Origin: Marinifilum sp965230805
GTDB taxonomy: Bacteria > Bacteroidota > Bacteroidia > Bacteroidales > Marinifilaceae
Direction of reading: 5' to 3'
NCBI RefSeq assembly: GCF_965230805.1
Contig: NZ_OZ246019.1
Coordinates: 3,968,001-4,032,000 of the forward strand
Length of the DNA stretch: 64,000 bases
The position numbers were made by a program, and so were the translations under genes. The notes below the pieces were generated by a model that did no database searches, was not told the DNA's origin, and saw only the letters and a program-made list of their open reading frames with translations. This document shows, piece by piece, positions 50,412 to 58,961 of this stretch (positions are counted from its first letter, which is position 1; the number at the start of each line of letters is the position of its first letter).

Positions 50412-51605
50412 ATGTTGAAAGTTTCGGACCGTATTGCAGCGATGGAATTGTCTCCAACGCTGGCAATGTCACAGAAAAGCAGAGAAATGAGAGCTCAGGG
50501 CATCGATGTTATTAACCTGAGTGTTGGAGAACCTGATTTTGACACCCCTGACCATATTAAGAAAGCGGCACAAAAAGCGATCGATGATAATTACTCACAT
50601 TATTCACCGGTTCCCGGATTTCTTGAATTGCGTCAGGCTGTAGTTAACAAGCTAAAACGCGAAAATGGTTTGGATTATACATCAGATCAGATTGTTGTAT
50701 CAAACGGAGCGAAACAGTCCATTGCCAATGCCATGATGAGCATTGTTAACGAAGGAGATGAAGTAATTATTCCATCACCATTTTGGGTAAGCTATAGCGA
50801 AATTGTAAAGTTGGCCGAAGGTAGCTGTGTTTTTATTCCAACCAATATTGATCAGGATTTTAAAATTACTCCTGAACAGTTGGAAAAAGCAATTAGCCCC
50901 AAAACCAAAGCCTTTTTATTTAGTTCTCCGAGTAACCCAACAGGTAGTCTTTATACAAAACAGGAATTAAGAGCATTAGCCGATGTGTTTGTAAAGTATC
51001 CGGAAATTCTTGTAATGTCGGATGAAATTTATGAGCACATTAACTATGCAGGAGCTCACGAGAGCATTGCGCAATTTGAAGACATGAAAGATCGTGTAAT
51101 AGTAATCAACGGTGTTTCTAAAGGTTATGCAATGACAGGCTGGAGGATTGGCTATATTGCAGCTCCATTATGGCTTGCAAAAGCTTGTGGTAAATTGCAA
51201 GGTCAAATGACTTCAGGAGCATCTTCGATTGCTCAAATGGCATCGGTTGCAGCTTTGGATGGCGATCAATCAAGTGTTGAAACTATGAGGGCTGCTTTTA
51301 AGAAAAGAAGAGACTTGGCTTTGGCACAATTAAAAGAAGTTCCCGGATTTGAAATTCGTAAGCCCAATGGTGCTTTTTATCTGTTTCCTCAGGTTAAAAG
51401 TATATTTGGTAAATCCAACGGAAGTGTAACAATTAATAATTCAACCGATTTAAGTTTGTACCTGTTGGAGTATGCCAATGTAGCTACTGTAACCGGTGAG
51501 GCTTTTGGTGCTCCGGAATGTTTGCGCTTATCTTATGCAACCAGCGAAGAACAAATGGCTGAGGCAATTGGCAGAATTAAATCGGCGATTGAAAAGTTGA
51601 TATGA
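50412..51605 (+). CDS. Class I aspartate aminotransferase (PLP)
   Basis: 397 aa with the AspAT fold type I signatures: N-terminal MLKVSDRIAAMELSPTLAMSQKSREMRAQG, VINLSVGEPDFDTPDHIK and SNPTGSLYTKQEL. The PLP lysine is Lys237 in NGVSKGYAMTGWRIGYIA. Arg in the SYATS-like segment (LRLSYATSEEQM) binds the substrate carboxylate. These proteins transfer the amino group of aspartate to 2-oxoglutarate, and some also act on prephenate. The gene is flanked by a long upstream gap (173 bp) and a downstream terminator, suggesting an independent housekeeping gene. Confidence 0.95.
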   Translation: MLKVSDRIAAMELSPTLAMSQKSREMRAQGIDVINLSVGEPDFDTPDHIKKAAQKAIDDNYSHYSPVPGFLELRQAVVNKLKRENGLDYTSDQIVVSNGAKQSIANAMMSIVNEGDEVIIPSPFWVSYSEIVKLAEGSCVFIPTNIDQDFKITPEQLEKAISPKTKAFLFSSPSNPTGSLYTKQELRALADVFVKYPEILVMSDEIYEHINYAGAHESIAQFEDMKDRVIVINGVSKGYAMTGWRIGYIAAPLWLAKACGKLQGQMTSGASSIAQMASVAALDGDQSSVETMRAAFKKRRDLALAQLKEVPGFEIRKPNGAFYLFPQVKSIFGKSNGSVTINNSTDLSLYLLEYANVATVTGEAFGAPECLRLSYATSEEQMAEAIGRIKSAIEKLI

Positions 51606-51640
51606 TACAGATATAATATCAAAAAACAGATATATCATAA

Positions 51641-51677
51641 AGGGGCCTTCTCAAAATTGAGAGGCCTCTTTTTTTGA
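51641..51677 (+). terminator. Terminator of the aspartate aminotransferase gene
   Basis: GGCCTTCTCAA/TTGAGAGGCC stem with a one-base bulge, then seven T. About 35 bp after the stop. Confidence 0.85.
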
Positions 51678-51766
51678 GTCTGATAAATCAAATGTTAAAA
51701 AATCATAAAAAAACAAGTTGATAGGTGGTGATTTATTGCTGAATAGGTTTATAAAAAACAATAATC

Positions 51767-52673
51767 ATGAAAAAAAAACTTATTAAGCTTATTATTTGTC
51801 TTGCTGACATGCAATTTTTTAGCTGCACAAAATGTGGTGCATTATTCTTTTGATAGCCAAAATACAAGCAAACATTTCGATTTTTCAACAAAAAAGGAAA
51901 AGCATCATGAAAGTGATTTGGAAGTAGGTTTACATTATGGACCAGCATGGACATCCGGAGAAGCAAGAGATTTTGCACATAACGGGAGTTCTTTTAGTGT
52001 GAATTTGGGTGCTAACAATGGAGTATTTTATTTTGGAACCGAGTTTAGTGTTACCCATTGGAAGGATCATAATGAGATGCCGGAAGCAAAAGACTTGAAT
52101 TTTAATGAACTAACTTTTTATGGTTGGTGCATACCCGGGTTTTTTGGGAGAGGGCAAAGTGCAGCCCTATTTAACGTGAGTTCGACGTAAAATTCGTTCA
52201 CAGTTTGCACTGATTTTGAGTAGAAATTTTCTCAAATTTTCGAAGGAATATCGGGATATTTCAAGAAGATTTGAGGAAATTTATTCCGAAAGCAGGCAAA
52301 CACATAATGGAAAGTTCTCTTTACGAGATCTTCACATTAAAAATTTCTCAAAATAGCCCGCTATTCTTTCCAAAATTTTAATGCAAATCTATCGCAAATA
52401 GAACTTTCTGTGGATAGAATTTTATGTCGAACTCACGTTATTTAGGTATGGGAACAGACTTGCTAAGTTTTGGAGAATATTTGATTACCAATGAAGAGGA
52501 GGACGATTGTTATTCTTGTTACGATGAGGAAGAGAAAAATACAATGCCTGGGTGGTTCCTAATTTTGGTATTCGTTGGAAAATGGGAAATGATCTTAGTG
52601 GAAATGTGGGTTTGAGTGCCGATTTATCGGGAAATTATAGCTATACACGATTACAGTTGGAAATCGTTTTTTA
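51767..52673 (+). pseudogene. Outer-membrane beta-barrel protein gene disrupted by frameshifts and a MITE
   Basis: The ATG at 51767 is followed by nine A residues. Translation in that frame loses the signal peptide after about four codons. Removing one A restores MKKNLLSLLFVLLTCNFLAAQ and continues into VVHYSFDSQNTSKHFDFSTKK and GLHYGPAWTSGEARDF. This frame is interrupted at 52173 by a 266-bp MITE, which introduces a stop. After the MITE the reading continues LGMGTDLLSFGEYLITNEEEDD. It then shifts frame again near 52540 before the final barrel strands NAWVVPNFGIRWKMGNDLSGN and LQLEIVF. The ancestral protein was a small (~210-aa) secreted outer-membrane beta-barrel. At least the MITE insertion is decisive inactivation; the A9 tract might also be a slippery, phase-variable site. 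Confidence 0.85.
52174..52439. mobile_element. MITE, 266 bp, with ~23-bp terminal inverted repeats and 4-bp target duplication
   Basis: Left end AACGTGAGTTCGACGTAAAA and right end, in reverse complement AACGTGAGTTCGACATAAAA, differ at one position over ~23 bp. The insertion is flanked by ATTT on each side (52170-52173 and 52440-52443). There is no transposase gene. A solo copy of the TIR at 45829 and an internal-fragment relic at 30545 show the family has been active here. The related transposase is not in the window. Confidence 0.85.
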
Positions 52674-52692
52674 ATTTACCGATTAGATTTTT

Positions 52693-52742
52693 ATACCAGT
52701 TTTATCATGAAATAATATGATACTTCATGATAAAACTGGTAT
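52693..52742. terminator. 19-bp perfect inverted repeat, probable bidirectional terminator
   Basis: Arms 52693-52711 and 52724-52742 pair perfectly over 19 bp with a 12-nt loop. It lies between the pseudogene (+) and the TonB receptor gene end (-). No T run is adjacent, so its termination strength is uncertain. Confidence 0.6.
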
Positions 52743-52802
52743 TAGGTGAACAGATTCTATTAACTTTTAATGTATTCTGCCATTTAAAATAAGTTGGAAC
52801 GA

Positions 52803-55433
52803 TTAGAAATTGAATTTGATTTCAGCTCCATAAAAGCGCGGTGTACCCGCAATGTAAGTTGGAATTCCAAAATTACGACCTGTGTTTCCTGCATCAATTA
52901 AGTAATTTTTATCAAATGCATTGTTCACATAGAAATTAAAATGAAGTTTTTCTTTCTTAAGATTGAAACCGCCTCTAATATTAAAAATTCCATAAGCATC
53001 TTGTGATTCTATATCCAGATTGCTCTCTTCAAAATAAACTTTTGTTCTGTAGTTATAATTTGGATGCAACGAGAATAGAAGATTATCAGATAAAGGAACT
53101 TCAAAATCCAAACCTAAGCCCATGGTATGCTCAGGGGTTAATCTGAATGTGTTTCCAGCATACTCTTGTGGATTTCCGTCGGAGTCTTTGTCATCGAATT
53201 CGGCGTGAATATAAGAGTAGTTCCCATATAGATTTAGTAAATCACTAACTCGCCATTTTAAAGAACATTCGAAACCATAAGAGTTTGCATTACCTGCATC
53301 TTTTACAAGTATTTGATTGGTTTGTGAATCAATGGTGTTGGTTTGGAAATTTTTATAGTCGTAGTAATAAGTAGCTGCATCAAAATAAAAACTTTGACCC
53401 ATACTTAAACCTTTTACGCCTAGTTCGTAGCTATTTACAGTTTCTCGTTTCAATACTTGCGGTTCGTAACTGCTTGTAAAGTACGCATCGTTGTTTGGTT
53501 TTGATATAAATTGAATCACATTTGGTCTTCTTCCTCTGGCGGCAGTTGCATATAGGTTGATTTCATCGGAAAGTGAATAGTTTAAGGCCAGCCTTCCTAC
53601 CAAGGATGTAAAGCTTTTATCATGTTCTGTTTTTTCTGTAGGCATAAACAAAATGTTTGGTCCCGCACTACTTACAAAACCCAGATTAGCATTTTGAGAA
53701 TCTAAATTTGCTGCTTCGAAAGCCGATTTTATTTTTTCAATACTCAAACGAAGTCCAGCAGTAAGTTTTAACCTGTTACTAAGTTTGTATGTTCCATCGG
53801 CAAAAAATTCAAATGCAGTATTTTCTCCATAGTTTTTATAGTATTCGTTATGACTGGTTAATAAGGGGCTTTGCAAAATAGCATACAAAGCGGCTACCTG
53901 TTGTTGCACTTCTGGTGGCAACACTCCAATAGGAGGTAGAGGATTGCTTAATAGTTCGCTTCCTGATGCAGGCAATAGGGCTTGTCCATTCAACACCAAT
54001 GGAATAGGGTTTAATTGTGTGCCTAAGGCTTGTAACGACGGATTGATTGAGTTAGCCAAAATTGGCGAGATTAAAGCGAAATAAGATCTTTCGTCGGTGC
54101 TAAAAGGTACTTTTTGTGAACCTTTCTCATAAAACAAGTTTGCTCCTGCGAAACCTTCCAGTTTATCATTCAGTTTTAAATTCAATCGAAATTCCTGGCT
54201 GAATTGCTCACCTAAGGCATCTTCAGCAAACCATAAAGCAGGTGCCACAGTACCATCGGCATCGAATGATTCGTAAGAATCAAATTCACGATAAGCACTT
54301 ATTGATGTTAAGCTTAATTGATTGTTAAAAAAGTGCTTTCCCTGAAGGGTGATTCCCCAAACTTTTCTGTCAAGGCCTAAATCTTTTCCTTCATCCAAAT
54401 CAGCAAAATTCCATGCTTTTGTATCTCCATCTAGTGGAGCATACGTTCCACTTTTAAAGGCTGTTCCCGGAGGAGTATCCTTCTGATAATTATAGATTAA
54501 ATCGAATTTGGTTTTACGACCTGCCAATAATTTTAATGAGGCTCTAAAAGCTTTTGTGTCTTTTCCGTTTAGGTTTCCTCCCGATAGATTTTTTATATAT
54601 CCGTCGCGCTCTTGATAATAACCTGCCAAACGAAAGAACAATTTGTCTTTAAGCAGTGGGGTATTAAAATATCCTTGTGCACTTCTATTGTCATAGTTTC
54701 CCGAAGCTATGCGAATTGATCCCGAAGTTTCGTTTTTAGCTTTGTTTTGAATGAAATGAATAGCTCCAATTTGTGCTCCTCTTCCAAATAATGTTCCTTG
54801 TGGGCCTTTTAGAACCTCAACGCGTTCCATATCGTAAATTTCTACTATCGAACCTCTTGATTTACTTATTGAAACGCCGTCCTGAAAAACAGATACCCTT
54901 GGTTCGATATTGGCAGCACCATTATCGCTGGTAATCCCTCTAACTACAAATCCGGGATTGTTTGGACTTTGTATTTGTAGTTGAATTCCGGGTATGTAAT
55001 CGGCCAGTTGGTCCATTTGTGTAAAACCTGTATTTTCGATAAAATTGCCTGATACAGAGCTTAAAGCGGTGGGTATTTCTACAATAGATTGACTTCTTTT
55101 TTGTGCTGTTACAATAAGGCCTTTTAAAACAACACCTTCCTGCAATTCAATCTTTAATTCAGTTGTTTTGGTAATCTTTATTTTGGTGGAGTATTTAGTA
55201 TATCCAATGTAGCTTACAGTGATATTATACTCACCATCCGGAATTTTATCGATACTATAATTACCATTAAAATCGCTAACCGAACCAAGTTTTAATTCTT
55301 CGATGTAAACATTAGCTCCGATTAAGGCACTCCCATTTGGGTCACTTACCGACCCATGTAGAGTATTCAATTTTTGTCCCAAGCACAATTGAATATTAAG
55401 AATAGCTATTAGGGCAATAAACATTTGTTTCAT
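52803..55433 (-). CDS. TonB-dependent receptor with carboxypeptidase-regulatory-like N-terminal domain
   Basis: 876 aa with a signal peptide (MFIALIAILNIQLCLGQ). A CarboxypepD-reg-like domain (residues ~22-105; GSVSDPNGSALIGANVYIEEL, GSVSDFNGNYSIDKIPDGEY) precedes the plug (~115-240) with LADYIPGIQLQIQSP, DGVSISKSRGSI and VEVLKGPQGTLFGRGAQIGAI. The remainder is a 22-strand barrel ending in AEIKFNF. The protein is not paired with a SusD gene, so it is more like siderophore or general outer-membrane uptake receptors than SusC. Its substrate is unknown. It is divergent from the EEP gene, across a 260-bp region with inverted repeats that may control it. Confidence 0.93.
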   Translation of the reverse strand: MKQMFIALIAILNIQLCLGQKLNTLHGSVSDPNGSALIGANVYIEELKLGSVSDFNGNYSIDKIPDGEYNITVSYIGYTKYSTKIKITKTTELKIELQEGVVLKGLIVTAQKRSQSIVEIPTALSSVSGNFIENTGFTQMDQLADYIPGIQLQIQSPNNPGFVVRGITSDNGAANIEPRVSVFQDGVSISKSRGSIVEIYDMERVEVLKGPQGTLFGRGAQIGAIHFIQNKAKNETSGSIRIASGNYDNRSAQGYFNTPLLKDKLFFRLAGYYQERDGYIKNLSGGNLNGKDTKAFRASLKLLAGRKTKFDLIYNYQKDTPPGTAFKSGTYAPLDGDTKAWNFADLDEGKDLGLDRKVWGITLQGKHFFNNQLSLTSISAYREFDSYESFDADGTVAPALWFAEDALGEQFSQEFRLNLKLNDKLEGFAGANLFYEKGSQKVPFSTDERSYFALISPILANSINPSLQALGTQLNPIPLVLNGQALLPASGSELLSNPLPPIGVLPPEVQQQVAALYAILQSPLLTSHNEYYKNYGENTAFEFFADGTYKLSNRLKLTAGLRLSIEKIKSAFEAANLDSQNANLGFVSSAGPNILFMPTEKTEHDKSFTSLVGRLALNYSLSDEINLYATAARGRRPNVIQFISKPNNDAYFTSSYEPQVLKRETVNSYELGVKGLSMGQSFYFDAATYYYDYKNFQTNTIDSQTNQILVKDAGNANSYGFECSLKWRVSDLLNLYGNYSYIHAEFDDKDSDGNPQEYAGNTFRLTPEHTMGLGLDFEVPLSDNLLFSLHPNYNYRTKVYFEESNLDIESQDAYGIFNIRGGFNLKKEKLHFNFYVNNAFDKNYLIDAGNTGRNFGIPTYIAGTPRFYGAEIKFNF

Positions 55434-55566
55434 AAGTATATCAGATTATTAAGGTTAAAAATCAATATTACATTGTTAAGTATAATTGTAGGTTATATGA
55501 TTTTATAATAATGGTTAAGTATTTGTGTCGATTGCTTAAAGAATATTTAAAAAAATATTAATAATA

Positions 55567-55622
55567 GTTAATGAATCGTAAAGTGTTTGTATTTTACTTT
55601 AAAGGTGATAATATTCATTAAC
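55567..55622. promoter_or_regulatory. Nested inverted repeats between divergent receptor and EEP genes
   Basis: GTTAATGAAT (55567-55576) and ATTCATTAAC (55613-55622) form a perfect 10-bp inverted repeat. It encloses a second repeat TAAAGT...ACTTTA. Location in the divergent promoter region suggests an operator. No bound regulator can be named. Confidence 0.4.
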
Positions 55623-55692
55623 CATTACTTTCGGTTTTATTGTGAAATGATTATTTCATACTGATACTGGCATAACTTGTAAACTTTGTATT

Positions 55693-56673
55693 ATGAAACG
55701 ATTGGCTGGCTTTCTTGCTAAAGCGATATTTGTGATTTTATTGATATTTATTGGATTCTATTTTTGGGCAAAACAATCCAGTTTATCTTCAGATCAGTAT
55801 TGCTTAATAAAAAATCATGAAAATGAAATACGGCATAAGTGTGACAGTGTATTGCATGTAATGACTTATAATATTGGTTATTTATCAGGAATGACGAATA
55901 ACCAGCCAGTTAGAGCTGCAAAAAAATGGTATGATGATAATTTACAGCATGTAATTAATGAGCTAGGTAATCTGAATGTTGATATCGTAGCAATGCAGGA
56001 GATTGATTTTAATAGCAAACGCTCATATTATCTGGATCAGAACAAGGAAATAGCCAATGGCTTATTTACATATTCGGCAACTGCTGTGAACTGGGATAAG
56101 AAATATGTGCCTTTTCCTTATTGGCCTATCCGGGTTAATTTTGGTAAAGTATTATCAGGGCAATCGGTGATGAGCAAATACGAAATTGTGAATCATGAAA
56201 GAAATGTATTGAAAAGAGTTGAAAGTAACCCTTTTTATTACGATGCATTTTATTTAGATCGTCTTGCGCAGCTTGTTCGATGTAAGCATCCTATTAAAGA
56301 TTTTACTCTTATTAATATTCATGTTGAGGCATTTGACCAGGCTACAAGAATAGACCAGCTAAAATCTGTATTGAAATTGGTAAAAAGCGAAGCTCAAAAT
56401 TCACCCGTAATTGTGTTGGGAGATTTTAATAGTGATCCGAATTATAAAAATTCGGCAATAAAAATATTCTTGGAAGAGGAAATATTAGCCTGTGCCGGAG
56501 GTATAGACATGTCTCAGTATGAAAAAACATATCCATCACGAAATCCTTCAGAAAGGCTGGATTACATCTTTTATACGAAAAAAGATTTTAAGCATACAAA
56601 GGCATTTGTAGCTAAGAAATTTGCGGAAGCATCGGATCATTTGCCTTATTATGCCGAATTAAAATTTCACTGA
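55693..56673 (+). CDS. Endonuclease/exonuclease/phosphatase (EEP) family protein, membrane-anchored
   Basis: 326 aa with an N-terminal transmembrane anchor (FLAKAIFVILLIFIGFYFWAK). EEP-fold motifs: VMTYNIGYLSG, VDIVAMQEIDFNSKRSY, the metal-site INIHVEAFDQATRIDQLK, VIVLGDFNSDP and the C-terminal SDHLPYYAEL. The catalytic set of Glu, Asp, Asn and His in these motifs is complete. Members are phosphodiesterases, including DNases, phospholipases and sphingomyelinase-like enzymes; its anchoring points to periplasmic activity. Divergently transcribed from the TonB receptor gene. Confidence 0.9.
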   Translation: MKRLAGFLAKAIFVILLIFIGFYFWAKQSSLSSDQYCLIKNHENEIRHKCDSVLHVMTYNIGYLSGMTNNQPVRAAKKWYDDNLQHVINELGNLNVDIVAMQEIDFNSKRSYYLDQNKEIANGLFTYSATAVNWDKKYVPFPYWPIRVNFGKVLSGQSVMSKYEIVNHERNVLKRVESNPFYYDAFYLDRLAQLVRCKHPIKDFTLINIHVEAFDQATRIDQLKSVLKLVKSEAQNSPVIVLGDFNSDPNYKNSAIKIFLEEEILACAGGIDMSQYEKTYPSRNPSERLDYIFYTKKDFKHTKAFVAKKFAEASDHLPYYAELKFH

Positions 56674-56696
56674 TCGGAAAAATAAGATACATTCTA

Positions 56697-56741
56697 ATAA
56701 GAGTACGCCCAAAAAATCATTTGTTTTATGGGCGTTCTTAT
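56697..56741. terminator. Hairpin between EEP and flavodiiron genes (bidirectional terminator-like)
   Basis: ATAAGA(GT)ACGCCCA at 56697-56711 pairs with TGGGCGTTCTTAT at 56729-56741 with one bulge, between the convergent ends of the EEP and flavodiiron genes. Confidence 0.5.
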
Positions 56742-56759
56742 GAAATGTTTTTTCGGAAT

Positions 56760-57959
56760 TTAAGAGTACAATTCCTTCAAGCGTTTTGCCATACCATCAG
56801 CCAAAGCTTCGCATTGATCGAAATCTTCTTTTCCGGGAGCGCATAAAGCTTCGGGACTAACCTCAATGGTTTCCCATTTGATGTTCTCAGCAAATTTATT
56901 CAATCGCTTCAGGCCTCCGCCTCCCCACGATTTAGAACCGAATACACCCAATACATGATCTTTTACTCCCATGTGTTCCAATTCATTGATTAAGGTTTCC
57001 ATGGTTGGGAATACATCTCCATTGTAGGCACAGCTACCCAAAATTACTCCTCGATATCTAAAAATATCATTGATAATGTATGAAGGATGTGTTTTTGAAG
57101 AATCGTGAATACGGATTTTTTTAATTCCTTTCTTTACCAAATGGCGAGCAATATTATCGGCCATTTTTTCGGTATTACCATACATCGATGAGTATACGAT
57201 TACACAACCTTTGTCGGTTTTGTATTGGCTCCACTTGTCGTATTTGGCAACAATATCAGCAATATGGGTTCTCCAGATCGGTCCGTGAGTTGCACAAATC
57301 ATTTTAATCTCAAGTCCACCAAGTTTCTTCAATGCATTTTGAGTTGGGCGGCCATACTTCCCAACAATATTTGAATAGTAACGACTAATTTCTTCCTCCA
57401 GGTAATCTAAATCCAATTCATCATCGAAAATGCCACCATCAAGTGTACCAAAAGCACCAAAAGCATCACCCGAGAACAGTATTCCGTTGTTTGATTCGAA
57501 TGTTACCATGGTTTCCGGCCAGTGTAACATTGGAACCATGTAGAAGTTCAATTTGTGCTCACCCAAATCGATACTGTCGCCTTCTCTAACCTCCATTAAA
57601 TTGTCTTTTATCCCGTAAAAACGTTCCAGCATAGGGAAAGTTTTTTTATTGCCAACAATTTTCATTTCAGGATAGCGCTCAACCAAGGATCGAATTGAAC
57701 CGGAATGATCAGGTTCCATGTGGTTAACAATTAGGTAATCAGCTTTACGACCATCAAGAACTTCCTCTATATTGTCAAGATATTCGTCCATTGTCCCTTT
57801 TTCAACTGTATCGACGATAGCTATTTTTTCATCTGCAATAACATATGAGTTATAAGCAACACCTTTTGGCAAGGGCCAGTAGTTCTCGAAAATATGGGTT
57901 CTACGGTCATTTGTTCCTACCCAGTAAATCTTTTCAGAAATATTGTTTTTATTGTGCAT
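56760..57959 (-). CDS. Flavodiiron protein (FprA-type NO/O2 reductase)
   Basis: 399 aa. The N-terminal metallo-beta-lactamase domain has diiron ligands H-x-E-x-D-H in VNHMEPDHSGSI, the His of MLHWPETM, Asp in SGDAFGAFG and His in CATHGPIWR. Residues ~250-399 form a flavodoxin domain with the FMN loop VIVYSSMYGNTEKMADNIAR and GVFGSKSWGGGGLKRLNKF. Flavodiiron proteins reduce NO to N2O and/or O2 to water in anaerobes, protecting against nitrosative or oxidative stress. No rubredoxin is fused. A palindrome overlapping its putative promoter and a Crp/Fnr gene immediately upstream suggest redox or NO control. Confidence 0.96.
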   Translation of the reverse strand: MHNKNNISEKIYWVGTNDRRTHIFENYWPLPKGVAYNSYVIADEKIAIVDTVEKGTMDEYLDNIEEVLDGRKADYLIVNHMEPDHSGSIRSLVERYPEMKIVGNKKTFPMLERFYGIKDNLMEVREGDSIDLGEHKLNFYMVPMLHWPETMVTFESNNGILFSGDAFGAFGTLDGGIFDDELDLDYLEEEISRYYSNIVGKYGRPTQNALKKLGGLEIKMICATHGPIWRTHIADIVAKYDKWSQYKTDKGCVIVYSSMYGNTEKMADNIARHLVKKGIKKIRIHDSSKTHPSYIINDIFRYRGVILGSCAYNGDVFPTMETLINELEHMGVKDHVLGVFGSKSWGGGGLKRLNKFAENIKWETIEVSPEALCAPGKEDFDQCEALADGMAKRLKELYS

Positions 57960-58101
57960 TTCTTATTGTTTTAAAATATTATGCATGATCCCGCTTTAAA
58001 ATCTTTTTGAATCTCCTATCAATCAAAAATCAATAAGTATAAAAAGATAAAGCTCTTCTTTTAATTTAAAACAATTAAAAAGAAGCCTTGTTTTCAGCCC
58101 A

Positions 58102-58142
58102 CAAAAGTAAGAATTAATTTGTTTTCTGAAATCAGAAAACAA
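58102..58142 (-). promoter_or_regulatory. Putative flavodiiron gene promoter with overlapping 24-bp palindrome
   Basis: On the minus strand TACTTTTG (complement 58102-58109) matches TAnnTTTG. The perfect palindrome TTGTTTTCTGA-AA-TCAGAAAACAA (58119-58142) covers the -33 position, so it may be an operator. Alternatively it is a terminator for the crp-like gene ending at 58174. A second hairpin lies at 58052-58085 in the likely 5' UTR. Confidence 0.5.
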
Positions 58143-58173
58143 AAAGTTATTGGTAAAAAAGATGCATGCCGGT

Positions 58174-58845
58174 TTATTGTTGGAGAAGTCTAATTAGTTG
58201 TTGTCTGTTCAGGATTTTGATTTCTCTTCGATTGGTTTGTATTAAGCCTTCTTTTTCCATTTCTTTTAGGCTGCGAGCAAAGGAGGGACGGGTTACCCCA
58301 AAAAACTGAGCCATTTCTGATTGCGACTTGGGCAAACTAACCTGAACCTTATCAGGAGCAGCCAGTTTTAGAATGTAATTGGCCAATTTTCCTTTGATTG
58401 TTTTAAAATTAAGGAACATCAATTTGTTGGCTAAAAACTGACTTCGGTTCGAAATAGAATTTAGGTAATTGGTAAGAAATATTTTGTTCTTCTGGAACAG
58501 GTCAACAACAGATTCTTTAGCCAAAGAAAAGATTTCTACATCTTCGTTAGCTGTAACATTAACCGGAAATTGGTTTTTTTGTCCGAATAAAAAGGCAGAT
58601 GCAATTGGGTAGGGAGCCATAATATCTTCAATTTTAATGCTTTTTCCTGAAGGATCTAGCATTTCTCCTTTCACACTGCCTTTCATTACAATCATTAAAT
58701 GCTCACAACGATCTTCGCGAAAGGCTACCATATCACCTTTAGTGTATTTTTTAATTTTATATTGAGCTCCCTGCAACAAAGATTCCATTTCTGTTGGAGA
58801 AATCCCTCTAAACACAGGAGATTGAGAAAGCTGTTCAAATTGCAT
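58174..58845 (-). CDS. Crp/Fnr family transcription regulator
   Basis: About 223 aa from the ATG at 58845. A frame to 58950 would add an unusual 35-residue N-terminus and is rejected. The cyclic-nucleotide-binding-like domain (residues ~15-130) has FRGISPTEMESLLQGAQYKIKKYTKGDMVAFRED and PYPIASAFLFG. The HTH is SQSEMAQFFGVTRPSFARSLKEMEKEGL with wing NRREIKIL. No N-terminal Cys cluster of FNR type is visible, so the sensor may be heme or another ligand, as in HcpR-like NO sensors. Its neighbours are a flavodiiron protein and a DUF1858-like gene with a palindromic site, fitting a nitrosative-stress role. It follows the ABC permease by 117 bp. Confidence 0.9.
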   Translation of the reverse strand: MQFEQLSQSPVFRGISPTEMESLLQGAQYKIKKYTKGDMVAFREDRCEHLMIVMKGSVKGEMLDPSGKSIKIEDIMAPYPIASAFLFGQKNQFPVNVTANEDVEIFSLAKESVVDLFQKNKIFLTNYLNSISNRSQFLANKLMFLNFKTIKGKLANYILKLAAPDKVQVSLPKSQSEMAQFFGVTRPSFARSLKEMEKEGLIQTNRREIKILNRQQLIRLLQQ

Positions 58846-58961
58846 TTTGTTGTATTCAATTAAATTTTTTCTCAATGATAGGGGTTTCTTGCCAATCTTC
58901 AAAGAATAAAAGAGGGTTTGATCCTTTTTATGAACGAGATGCTCATTCAATCTTAAAACAT

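Noticed and set aside
58846..58950. 35-residue N-terminal extension of the Crp/Fnr regulator
   Set aside because: Family members begin shortly before the FRGISP segment; the extension has no conserved motif such as an FNR Cys cluster.
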